NCBI GenBank assembly: GCA_002794785.1
Contig: NBBA01000001.1
Coordinates: 3,410,001 to 3,474,000, forward strand
Direction: 5' to 3'
Length of the DNA stretch: 64,000 nucleotides
Origin: Coniferiporia sulphurascens
Lineage: Eukaryota; Basidiomycota; Agaricomycetes; Hymenochaetales; Hymenochaetaceae
A program made the position numbers and the translations under genes. Positions 11,184 to 21,036 of the stretch are shown here, one piece after another. Every line of letters starts with the position of its first letter. Position 1 is the stretch's first letter. The notes under the pieces are model-generated. The model made no database searches and was not told where the DNA came from. It worked only from the letters and a program-made list of their open reading frames with translations.

Positions 11184-12551
11184 TCATGGAGATACCCGGC
11201 GTGCTTCCTTCGCCTGCTTCCGGCGTTCTGCCTCATGTATTCTCCTTGTACGATCCTCAACATCGAGGAAACGACCGCCGACATCCTTGAAAACCGTCGC
11301 TGGACGGCCCCGTCCACCGCCAACACTAAATGTCTTCATCCTTTTCATAGTAGAAGGCCCACCTTTCTCCCCTCGCCCCGTAAGCAGTTTAACATCAGAC
11401 TTAGCATTCAAGGTCCTCAAGCGTGAAGCCTTAATCTCCTCCTTCGCTTGCTCTAATGACTGTGGAACAATAGTATCCTGCAAGGCAATCAATAATGATA
11501 ACTCGAAGCATTGCAAACGTCGAAAGGTACGCACTTTGCCGCTGACGACAGGCTCCCAGAATAATCGTTGATATCGATCGCGAGCATGGTCATCAGCCTC
11601 ATCCTGATCTTGTTTGTCTGCCGCGGTTACATTCTTCCTCGCCTCTGGAACGGTACCGATGACGAGCTCCGCTGGCTGAAGCATGTGTTCCATACCGACC
11701 ACAAAACCAGTCTGGACTTCCTTACCCTGTAGGTATACAGGGTCAGTAGAGATTCCAACAACCCGCGAAAGGAAAAGCTGAAGAACGATAGCAGCGCTGC
11801 CTGTCGGCTAGCGGGAAGCCACTGCTCTTTCGATTAATAAGTTCGAACCACACATACCTATTTCGGAAAAAAGCAGAAGCCGCATTCGCTTGAGTTGCAA
11901 AAGACGGCACAAATAGATATCACACACCTGCTGAAAATCAAAGACATATGAGTACGTGACAACAGCAACAACAATGAAGATGAAGGAAGAATCAGAAAGC
12001 CATGCATGTTAAATTGTATAACCATATAAAATTGTCTTAAAGACTAATCGTTTAGCCTCATCATAGTGAGGTGCCGATTCGACACCATACTACAAAACAA
12101 AAGCTACTAAAACTCACTTCTTTCCAACTCCTTTCCAGACCCTTTAACCGGAGAATAGCATCAATTCGTTTCAAGCTGATGCCAAACGCAACAGACAGGA
12201 CGCGGACGTTAAACTTCTTCGGATTGGACATGAAACGATCGTAAATAAGGTCCTTCGTCTTGTCGGCAACCGGAGGCGGCGGTCTAAATGAAGGGTTCAT
12301 TGGAAATGGCTGCACTAGTACTCAGCCATGACACACACTAAATGGAGCTGGGAATGAAGAGGAAAACGCACGCGAATCTTGCCTAGCCAGTTGGGGCCAT
12401 CCGCAGGCTGTTTGAAGTCCATGCCAGGACCATTTAGCCAGGTATTAACATCATCACCAACCGTGCGTCGGGGAAGGCGAACGCCGCGAGAAAAGACCGG
12501 CTGAGCGCGGGGAGTAGGTAGACGAGGTCGAGGTGCCAGTCGAACAGACAT
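11184..12551 (-). CDS. Mitochondrial small ribosomal subunit protein mS45 (Bot1/Mrps35 family)
   Basis: This is a mitochondrial small-subunit ribosomal protein of the fungal Bot1/Mrps35 family ("eukaryotic mitochondrial regulator"). Four exons, read from high to low coordinates, join in phase: 12551-12372, 12309-12118, 11726-11535 and 11477-11184, giving 285 residues. The N-terminus MSVRLAPRPRLPTPRAQPV is Arg-rich and acid-free, as expected of a mitochondrial presequence. The core reads NPSFRPPPPVADKTKDLIY, FNVRVLSVAFGISLKRIDAI, then across the long intron GKEVQTGFVVGMEHML. The C-terminus is basic, ending AKEARRVSP. The intron 11727-12117 is 391 bases, about eight times the local norm, and carries the box C/D snoRNA listed separately. 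The gene diverges from EFM3 with 145 bases between starts. Confidence 0.85.
11990..12066 (-). ncRNA. Intron-encoded box C/D snoRNA with guides to 18S and 25S rRNA
   Basis: Read on the minus strand, the same strand as its host gene mS45, this element begins with box C ATGATGA (12064-12058) and ends with box D CTGA (11995-11992), 73 bases apart. One base before box D lies ACATGCATGGCTT (12009-11997), a perfect 13-nt antisense match to the universally conserved 18S segment AAGCCATGCATGT. Seven bases after box C lies CGATTAGTCTTT (12050-12039), a perfect 12-nt antisense match to the conserved 25S segment AAAGACTAATCG. A degenerate D' would follow that guide (AAGAC) and ATGGTTA could be C'. By the fifth-base rule box D would direct 2'-O-methylation of the C in AAG-C-C of 18S (about C49 by my recall of yeast numbering). 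It lies wholly inside the 391-base intron. The terminal stem is weak, the one feature that does not fit well. rRNA sequences are from memory. Confidence 0.85.
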
Positions 12552-12696
12552 TGACAAATACACAAATCTAGCAAATTTATTTAGTCTTTCGGGCACGTGC
12601 TCGTTTAGGGCCGGTCTCGATTACTTTTGAGCACTAAGTAATGCTGAATCTCACTAGTACTGAATCTACTGATGTCGGTCGCTTTCACAGTCGACT
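12552..12696. promoter_or_regulatory. Bidirectional promoter mS45 / EFM3
   Basis: The two ATGs diverge from only 145 bases, so both core promoters and 5' UTRs must share this stretch. No TATA box is obvious. The palindrome-like cacgtgc at about 12594-12600 contains an E-box-like CACGTG. The arrangement is seen directly, the shared regulation is inferred. Confidence 0.55.
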
Positions 12697-14044
12697 ATGC
12701 ACGAAGAGCTTTTCTTTCTTATTCAATCTTATGCATCATTAGCACCAGTGTCGGGTATGACATGGCCCATGTCTATTTCCTGTGATCAAGCGCAGGAATC
12801 ACTTATTGAACACCTCATCTCGTCAAAACATTTTCAATCATATCCGCCTTCCTACAGCTATCAGCGATCTTTCTGGAAGTGGATACTAGAAAATCTCGAG
12901 GGCCGGGGTGAGGAGGTGGACGAGAGGATTTACGCCCACTACATCACCCTATTGCCCGAGACGGCCGGGTAGGTCCCCTTGAGGGATTGAAAATGAAGTA
13001 ACGTTGATGCCTCAACAGTCCAACTTCTTCGCTCGTCCGCCCTCCGCCTCCTTCTTACGTTACCTATATCTGGAAAAATCCACGGAGAATCTTGTGCGAA
13101 TCCCTTGATACAGCTCATGAACACTACCAAAAGTGTACGCTATTCGAGGCTCGTACCACCATTGAAAATGGGACAACAGGACTCCGGACGTGGATGGCCA
13201 GTTTTGTCCTTGCAGAATATCTGATAATGGCATGCAGTGGTGAACTTCGAGAAATCTGCGCGTTTCGTTCTATGTATTTATTAGCTGTCTTCTACAGACA
13301 TCCTGAAATCATCGCGAGTGCTGGAGCTGGGTTCTGGCGCAGGATTTCTCGGTGTCATTGTCGCGCAGCTACAAAGCGGGTCGATAAGCTCAAATTGTGA
13401 AGGCACTAGTTCAGACAAGAATCGAAACTTCCTCTACTTGACCGATCTTAATGAACAAGTGCTTTCCCGCTGCGAAAATAACGTCAAGTTATCCTGCAGT
13501 ACGTGTTGAACCGGAAGAATAGTGTCTTTATTATTATTAATTTGTCCCAGATGGTCTACTAACACACTCAGCCTTACGATTTAGTCTACTAGACTGGTGT
13601 CACGCTCAGGACGAAAAGAGATTATCTGGATTGTTGCACTTGCTTCACACCATCGATGCAGACATCATTCTCGGAGCCGATCTGGTATACGTGTCTACTT
13701 TAGTCTGGCCAATATGACGAACTTATCGTGCCGCTCTTGCGTATCAGGTCTATGACTTTGAAATCATACCTTCACTTGTAGCCGTGTTGAGGATAGCTTT
13801 ACAACAGACACCGTCGAGCAACGTTCAATCCCCAAGAAAAGCGATTATAGCGGCAACTTTACGGAACGAAAAAACACTGGCGACGTTTGTTGATCAAGCC
13901 TACGGTGCTGGGCTGGATGTTGAGGAGCTGGAATCCGCCCCAAGTGTGTTATTTGCAAGAGTTTCATCCAATCAACCAGACCGTGCGGGAGACGAATCGG
14001 GGCGCGTAAAATTGTTTATCGTGACATGTAAAACGGTTTTATAA
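12697..14044 (+). CDS. EFM3: eEF2 lysine methyltransferase, FAM86/Efm3 family
   Basis: This is a seven-beta-strand, SAM-dependent protein lysine methyltransferase of the FAM86 family, whose yeast and human members (Efm3, EEF2KMT) methylate translation elongation factor 2. The N-terminal FAM86 region is visible: SFWKWILENLEGRGEEVDE, then after the first intron PPPPSY, then FEARTTIENGTTGLRTW (about 13144-13195). SAM motif I reads VLELGSGAGFLGVIVAQL (about 13316-13370). Motif IV lies near DADIILGADLVY (about 13655-13690). The last exon reads VAVLRIALQQTP through AIIAATLRNEKTLATFVDQA to TAA at 14042-14044. The start is the first ATG, and several short introns are needed to keep the frame. The substrate is inferred from family membership. 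Confidence 0.87.
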
Positions 14045-14852
14045 AGCTTCCCTTTCCCACTTGGTGACTAAGACAAAGCAAGAGTCGTGGAGGCCCCGAT
14101 AGCCGAAAATCCTACAGTATTGTTTGGTTCAACACGCAAGTCCGAAATCGAGGCGCACACGTCCTCGAATTATTCATTCCACCGCTGTACCGGAATATCA
14201 GATAATCTAGTGAAGCCACCTTCCTCACCCGAATTATAGAAGTTACTACCGCTATTGTCTGGCAGATGTTCCGTCTATATGTTTATGCAACGGAATGCGA
14301 TGAGGTCCCTGAGTCCTCGCTTATCTAGAGAAAAATAACCATTAAGAACTCGGCTATCTACGAATCAGAGGTTCGCTTGTTCTAGGTGGCCCAGGCCCAG
14401 ATAGATGTAAGTAGCAGTGCTAGCAGTACATGAACTTGCCATGAAGGGTGCTGTCACGTTGAAACGCTGCCAATGATACTGGTGCGTGACTTGAACTTCG
14501 AGGAGACTGAACTGCGTCCCAGCAGAACATCTAAATCATTGAAATCAGTTTTTAGAAGATCCTACTACCACATTACAACAACGACTGCCCGCGGTAATAC
14601 ACAGTGCATAATCGATGTATTACTAACCGGACACACATATATATCCTCTTTTTAATACGGGTATTCCGCACCATCTTTTTGTAGACGAGCGCGGTTAGGC
14701 CCCTGAGTGATAACCGTACATCAAATTTATCGTAGTCAGTACGCAAAGCGGAAGTCGAGACGCGCATTGCCTTTATCGGCCGTACGTTCCAGATACTCTT
14801 TCCTCTCCTAGAAATGACATGTTTATTTCTGTCGCCTCCGGTATGAATTTCA
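14045..14852. other. Convergent intergenic region EFM3 / MFS transporter
   Basis: About 800 bases between two converging genes. I see no conserved coding segment, RNA gene or repeat. It should contain both 3' UTRs. Confidence 0.5.
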
Positions 14853-17321
14853 TCAACTGACCTTCTCATCCCAAGAGTCCCAGATTTTATCCCGACGCTG
14901 ATTCAACGTCCTGTAGAAAAAGAACGTGAAGGCGTATATGAAGATATTCATGCAACAAATTGCTATAAGGTCTCTATTTCCTCGTTTGTCTGAAAAAGCA
15001 CTGTCAATAACTGATAGTTTGTTTTATTCTCTAAACGCTTACAGAGTGGCTTAAATTCAAATTCAAATTGGATTTTGTTAGCTTGTCTGTCAAATGACGG
15101 TGTCTCGCTACTTACTTTATCATCGGTCCGGTAAATGTTAGCCTAAAAACTCGGATGAAAACGGATACACTTTAGAACATCAACACAATTTACTATTACT
15201 ATTGCTCCGGCCTGAACAAACATATTGTATATGGATGCAGAGATAGTACGTGTTCTAACACTGGAAGAGTTCCTTGATGTCCAAGCCACTTGTATAGGGT
15301 GTACGTATGGATATCCTGACGCAAATGTTAATCGGGGTGAAAAACAGATGATCATAACAAAACTGACCAGTAATGAGCGTAACCTAATTCCACGCCACTT
15401 TATTACGTTTTCTTATGGAAAGAAGTATGAGGGAATGACATACCACGACAAAATAAACCCATTGGGAGGTTTGCGCAGTGAACGTGTACAGAGCAATGAG
15501 GAGGGGTAATGCCCAGAACTGAAGCATCACCGTAGCTAGCACACGGCTGTTCACTATCTCGCTGAAATATGTTGTAGCGATCATGTTCACCATGCCGATG
15601 ACCGACGAAGGGATTGTTAGTAGGTTCGTCTCGGTCGTACTGAAACCCAAATTTCGAAGAGAAAGAGTTAGATAAGTTTGAGGAGGTCCCGTCGGGACTA
15701 TAGCAGCCAAGGTTAGCAAGCTAAAGGCACGTTTGACAAGAAATGAGACTCTCACTTTGATGCACGATACCGAGACAGTAGAGGGGCCACATCCGCCAGT
15801 CGCATAGAGCCTCGAAGAGCTGGCGTACAGAAAGGCCTTCACGATTATGCATATCCGACTTTGAAGGATCGTCACGGAGAACTCTAAGTGGAGAACGGTG
15901 GTTAAGGCCGTTTGAGTAGCTTCAAATAGGGAGGAGATTCAACTGACCTGTTTACCATGATACTTTCTTCCCTGGTAAAGAGGCACTAAGAATCCAGCAT
16001 TCGTTACAATTGTATTAAGCTCAGACGCTTACCTCTCCGTAAACCACCCATTAGGTCTAAACCAAGCTTTTGTCTGCGTTGGTCCCGGCGGCATTAAGAA
16101 GAAGGAAGCCAAACCAATCGTTAGGGTCAAGCAACCTTCAATAAGGAAGAGATAGCGCCATCCCGCCTGCCCCCCTACGCCACGCATCTGGAGAATACCA
16201 GTCGCGAGGAAGGCGCTGACAATATCTGTTAGATAATTTGAGAGCCAGAAATAGGCCATCCTTATGGGTACTGTGAATAAATGAAAGTTTTAGTCTGATT
16301 TATGAACGATGGAAGGCAGGATCAAACTAACACTCCTTCTTTGTGTAAAAATAGGACAGATACAGGACTACGTCGGGAATAAAGCCACCTTCCAAGAAAC
16401 CCAAAAGACATCTAGAATTAAGGTTCATTAATGAGTGTCCTTTAGAACGTTGGTGGCTGGAAGACCCTGACCTTGTAGCAAGGAATGACGGTCTGCCAGA
16501 TAGCCAATATTGGCTCAATGCGACAATACTCCATAATGTCATCTGAGAGAACTCAGCACACGAGATACAGGCTGATTTCAAGACTACTCGCCTGAGTAGG
16601 GATCCATCTGTCAGGACCGACTCGCTTCGAAAGCAGCTGGGATGGGAGCTCGGCAAGGAGGAAGCACAGACGGAAGAGCGTGTTTCCCAGATTAAAATCA
16701 TCGGTAGTCATACCAAGGTCGCCCAAGAAGTTGTCAGAGTTGGCCTGAGAGAGATTTCCCCGATCAAGGTCAAGGGCGAAAAACCTAAAACACTGTTAGG
16801 CTTGACGAATGCTGTTTAGAGTGAAAGTGGCACATAATGCCTAATCAAATTCAAACCCGAGTCAGATTGCATTGCGTGGATCAAATCATAAATGCCGCCA
16901 CTCACTGGCCCATATCATGATGCGAAGGTCCACTCTACGAATAATTCTCTGACTCGCTTATGAGTGAAGATATCATCTGATTGAATTTCAAGTAAACAGC
17001 CACCTGCTCCTCTCTCCATGTCCACCTTGCATCAGGGTCAAAGCGGTGCGCATTTTCATATGTAATCGGGGGCCGGTACACCTCGATTGTCGCTGGGTCA
17101 TCAAATACGGACGGTTGCGTCGCGATGCTGTCGAGCTCTTGATCGGAGCGCCGGAAGAAACGGCTCCAGAAGAATCGTCGCGGTCCATAATCGGAAGGAG
17201 CACCCAGAGGGATTACTTTGTGTTCTGCAATGTCGAGTTCACTGCCTCCCTTGAAGGTTTCCTCATCGCCATCCTTTACCTCTTCTGAATTCGAATAGCT
17301 TCGCAGAAGGCGAGTTGACAT
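14853..17321 (-). CDS. MFS transporter, Dal5-like anion:cation symporter family
   Basis: This is a 12-helix plasma-membrane transporter related to the fungal allantoate/nicotinate/pantothenate permease group. The substrate cannot be read from sequence. The start is [15 protein letters not shown] at 17321. A soluble N-terminus precedes [13 protein letters not shown]. Family signatures follow: [97 protein letters not shown] and [15 protein letters not shown]. The C-terminus extends over two further small exons to [20 protein letters not shown] and the end [16 protein letters not shown] at 14853-14855. About a dozen introns are needed, one of them a GC-AG intron at 16543-16591. I found no frameshift, so the gene looks intact. 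Confidence 0.85.
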
Positions 17322-17631
17322 TGCCGCAAAAGCGTCTGCTTAACGTGCGCTTTCGACCGGAATGTCCTGCATGGCTCCCCCTTATATGCGTGCTTGAGCC
17401 AGGAACTTTTCTCGGCGCGTTAATGACGCTCAAGAACTGGTGGATGGCGTGACTGAATACGCGGAAGAGTTGATAGATGGCGTGACCGCGAAGCCTTATT
17501 GCTTATCATCCCAAAGAGGAGCCAATTGGATAATATGAGCTTTTTTGCAACATCTAGAACACGTCAACTGCTTAATACATTTATTGGAGAAAATCGTACG
17601 CTATGGATCAATGTTATTGCTACCGAACTGA
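17322..17631. other. Intergenic spacer MFS promoter / CCT7 3' end
   Basis: This 310-base spacer separates two minus-strand genes. It contains an imperfect direct repeat, gatggcgtgac, at 17443-17453 and 17476-17486. Nothing else is recognisable. Confidence 0.45.
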
Positions 17632-19577
17632 TCACCGCCTGGGCATGCCACGGCCACGACCCCTCAACGCGCGCGACGCAGCGCCTGGCGGGGCTCTCGG
17701 GCCGGGATTTTGCTAAGGAGTATTTGGTGATGATTACGCAACTTGATTACACACACAAGGAAATGCTCGTACCTGTTCACTCTGTGGATTCCGGACCGTT
17801 TCATCGACACTGAGGATCAGGCAAGCAGCCTCAGTTGCGCTGCTGATCGCGTTGAGTTTTACAAGACTCGGCTCCCAAACGAACGCGTCCATGTTGTTGC
17901 GCACTCCATCCACACCATCCACATCGACGCCGGCCCAAAGCTCACCTTTGGCGTGTCGCATCCGGAGCTTGTTGAGCACGTCTGTCGAGTCGAGTCCTGC
18001 GTTGTCAGAAATCTGGCGAGGAATGACTTCAAGAGCGTGCGCAAACGCGATCATAATGAGTTGCATTTTTCCCGGGATGGTCAGGGCATGCTTCCGGATG
18101 TGTGCGGACAGATCCATCTAGTGCATCCACGCTCAGCTAAAGTAGATAAACGGATATACAAAAGTGAAAGTAACGTACCTCGATGGCACCACCTCCAGCA
18201 ACGATGTCTCCATTTCGAACAGCTCGTTTCACTACCATGATAGCGTCGTGCAAGCTACGTTCTACTTCCTCGATGAACTGCTCGGCACCACCTCTGAGGA
18301 GCAGGGTGCATGTCTTTGCTTTTGGGCACTCCTCAAAAATATTGTACCTCTCCCCACCCACCTGACGCTCTTCGAAACGACCGCATGTGCCGAGGTGCTC
18401 ACGTGTTATGTCTGAGCACGTAGACTGCACAGATCCTCCGACGGCCTGCACTACACGTCGGAGGTCACCCGCAGGGACACGTCCCGCGCAGAAGATGTCG
18501 CGATCAGCGAACCACTGCGTAGCCAAGTCGCCAATTGGCAGCTTGCTGAGCACGACTTTCGCACCGGTCTTCTCAATGGCCTCCAGTTTTCGGTAGATGA
18601 TTTCCCATTCTGCATCCACGATCGCCTGGTATTCCGAGACCTGTTCCACACGCACCTCCGCATTGTCCTTTTCTGCCTTGAGTTCGAGCTCGACGTTGAG
18701 GCAGAGGATGAGCGGATCTTTAAACAGCTTTGGCTGCTGCTCTGCACCCGCATATGTGAATGTTTTTTTGAAGGATACTCCTCGGACAAGTATTGAGTCT
18801 TGCATGCCCCCGCCAGGGATCTTCTTGATACCAATAAGCGATTCGTCAAGATCGCTTTCATCAAGACACTGGACTGCGTCGACAACCATTTTGGAAAAGA
18901 AGGGTTTCTCCGAGTGTATGAGTTTTGAAGACATGGATGTCGAGGCACATTTTAAGAGCAGCGAACGAAAACGCCTGTAGAAAATGAGAAAGCGATCATA
19001 AATGATCGTGATTGAAACACGTACTCAGGATCTGACTTATCCACGGTTATTTGGATCGATTTGATGCGATCTATGGCCTGCACGAAAGCGTTGAGGGCAA
19101 AGGAGCGGGCAGATGTATTAAAGCAACTTTACCAGCTGTGCAGCCTTGCGGAGGCCTTTCGTGATAATATGCGGACTGACGCCCTCTTCAACATATCCTT
19201 TAACTTCTTTCAGAAGCTGAGAAGCGATAAGCACAACGCTCGTGGTGCCATCTCCAACCTCTGAATCCTGTGCACGAGCGATGTCGACCAAAGTGCGCGC
19301 AGCAGGGTGAACGATGTCGAGCAACTTTAGTATGGTTGCACCGTCGTTGGTTATTTGGGCCTCGCCGCGATCATTGACGATGAGCTTGTCCATTCCACGC
19401 GGACCCAGCGTCGTAGAGAGGGTGTCCGCAACGGCGAGGCATGCGGAAATATTTGAGAGGAGCTGAGGCTTGCCTTGGGATGTGTCTGTGCCTTCCCGAA
19501 GAAGCACGACAGTAGGTTGCTATACATTTAGTCGGCCAAATGATTATTAAAACTGACAGTGATAATTAACATACCAT
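17632..19577 (-). CDS. CCT7: T-complex protein 1 subunit eta (CCT7)
   Basis: This is the eta subunit of the cytosolic group II chaperonin CCT/TRiC, which folds actin, tubulin and WD-repeat proteins. The first coding exon is only the ATG (19575-19577), followed by an intron starting gtatgt, then [19 protein letters not shown]. Chaperonin motifs follow: ATP-site [20 protein letters not shown] and [36 protein letters not shown], the apical segment with [36 protein letters not shown], and [13 protein letters not shown] carrying the second nucleotide-binding motif. The C-terminus is spliced to a last small exon ending [13 protein letters not shown], the Gly-Arg-rich tail typical of eta subunits, with stop at 17632-17634. 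The ETVRNPQSE signature just before also points to eta. Confidence 0.95.
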
Positions 19578-19721
19578 AGGCAGGCCCCGTTGCATTTTTT
19601 GTGTCTATTCTTTTTTTTTTTGCGAAGACGGGTGAGCGGATGCTAGAGGAAGAGGTCACGACTAGCTGTACGCGTTGGGACGCGTTTTCGACAGGGTTCA
19701 GTCGCTTACCCACGGTCTCCC
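19578..19721. promoter_or_regulatory. Bidirectional promoter CCT7 / SF3B5
   Basis: Both ATGs diverge from this 144-base stretch. It contains a run of twelve T residues on the + strand at about 19610-19622, a poly(dA:dT) tract that often excludes nucleosomes in fungi. No other gene fits in between. Confidence 0.6.
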
Positions 19722-20266
19722 ATGGTGCGCCCATAACACCCTCGTCGCAAACACATAAACTCACGAATTTTCGTCCAGTCTTCTGAGCTTAGATACACGG
19801 CAAACACGCAACTGGAGCATTGTAAGTGCTTAGCAGCCTTCATTTATGTCGGCTAACTCGTGGGATGCCGTTTCCCAGTGCATGCTCGGTATACAGGGAC
19901 AGGTAAGATTCTGCATTGCACCCCAAGACGCTTATTTTAACACGGCCTTTAGGACATGCGGACATGACGAAGTAGTATGTGCACGTTTCCCCCTGGCTGA
20001 AGGCGGAACTGCTTACAATTACGTGTCGACAGTGAATGGCTGACGCACCAGCACCGGGACACTTGTGCTTCTATAGTCGGCCACCCAACTCTTGCGTCTT
20101 ACCTGGCTATCGCTGACGGGGAGAGCATCGGTCGAGTTAAATTCGAGATGACGGAGGTATGTATATTCACTCTTCCAGCTCGTCCATTTCCCTGACATCT
20201 CCTCTCGGACATCTGAAGCGAATGCTCCAGCCATGCGGGCCACCCCCTGCGAAAGACGAGGACTGA
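19722..20266 (+). CDS. SF3B5: Splicing factor 3B subunit 5 (SF3b10/Ysf3)
   Basis: This is the smallest SF3b subunit of the U2 snRNP, which helps bind the branch point in the nucleus. Six exons rebuild an 87-residue protein, against 86 in human: 19722-19724 (ATG only), 19779-19821, 19879-19902, 19953-19974, 20033-20156 and 20219-20266. The product reads MSSELRYTANTQLEHLHARY, then TGTGHADMTKYEWLTHQHRD, then ASIVGHPTLASYLAIADGES, and ends with MLQPCGPPPAKDED. These stretches match the family closely, which fixes all five introns (47-62 bases each, canonical GT-AG). The third and fourth exons are only 24 and 22 bases. Ordinary gene finders could miss this gene, since its longest unspliced frame is misleading. 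Confidence 0.94.
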
Positions 20267-21036
20267 GGAGAGCACGTACACGCGAACCCCGTATGCGATT
20301 GGTTACGCGGTGGATGGTGATGGGCAGGCTGCTAACGGAAGAGATGTTTGTCACCGGGGTGACGACCGAGCTCGGCCCGGCGACTTTTCTCTGGCCGTGG
20401 GACTTGAGGCTGGTCGCGCATATAGACAGGCTTGTACTTTTGAAACGACTAGTCCGCGCGTCCTGCGTTATCGTACGTTCTGCTCGCACCTTAAGACTTT
20501 CGTGAACGGGTCTCTGGGCTCAGGTCTGACTAGGAAGCTGGACGCCGACGTCTTGAGGGAGACCGCTGAAGAAAGTGTACGCCCACGGCGCTGACAGCCG
20601 AGATCACACTGCTTTTGATCGGTCTCACCGTCGAAACACTACACTCGAGTAATAATAAATAGCGACTCGGTCATCGACGTGCGACCCGGCTATTTCATCC
20701 CCTTCTCCTCTTTACTACCTGCCGAGCTGCGTGCTGCACGAACTCGGGACCCGCGCACTGAGCAGCCGACGCGACAGTCGGACCCAATTAATAGTCAAAT
20801 AGGCGAGACCACCCTCTTCCGTATTCGCGCCGCAAAAAGTTTCGTCTCAGGCTGGTACTACTACTTTCAAGTTCTACCACTTTCTTTGCCATCGCCCCTC
20901 GCCATCCAAGCAACGGCAGTGCGGGTGTCTAGCCAAGGACATAATCGCTTATTTGGCCACATCTCTCCCCACGCAGTTTCACACCCGGGCCACATACCAC
21001 GACAGCTCATAATCAGCATCGTCCCTTGAATGGGGC
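20267..21036. other. GC-rich intergenic region SF3B5 to methyltransferase gene
   Basis: No gene is supported here. Both strands have fairly long open frames in the GC-rich first 330 bases, including a 156-codon minus-strand frame (20019-20489) that is mostly antisense to SF3B5, but none shows a family motif. The last 150 bases should be the promoter of the gene starting at 21037. Confidence 0.45.

Noticed and set aside
11836..11860. gttcgaacc resembling a tRNA B box inside the mS45 intron
   Set aside because: No T-stem pairing forms around it on either strand and no A box or acceptor stem is found at the right distance.
14853..15500. MFS transporter at first looked truncated at its 3' end
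   Set aside because: Further small exons carry the missing last helices ([16 protein letters not shown], then [15 protein letters not shown]) with good splice sites, so the gene is complete.
17443..17486. Direct repeat of gatggcgtgac downstream of CCT7
   Set aside because: Only 11 bases, two copies and no conserved context. It could be chance and supports no specific element.
20019..20489. 156-codon minus-strand open frame overlapping SF3B5
   Set aside because: It is antisense to the well-supported SF3B5 exons, shows no domain, and sits in GC-rich sequence where long chance frames are common.
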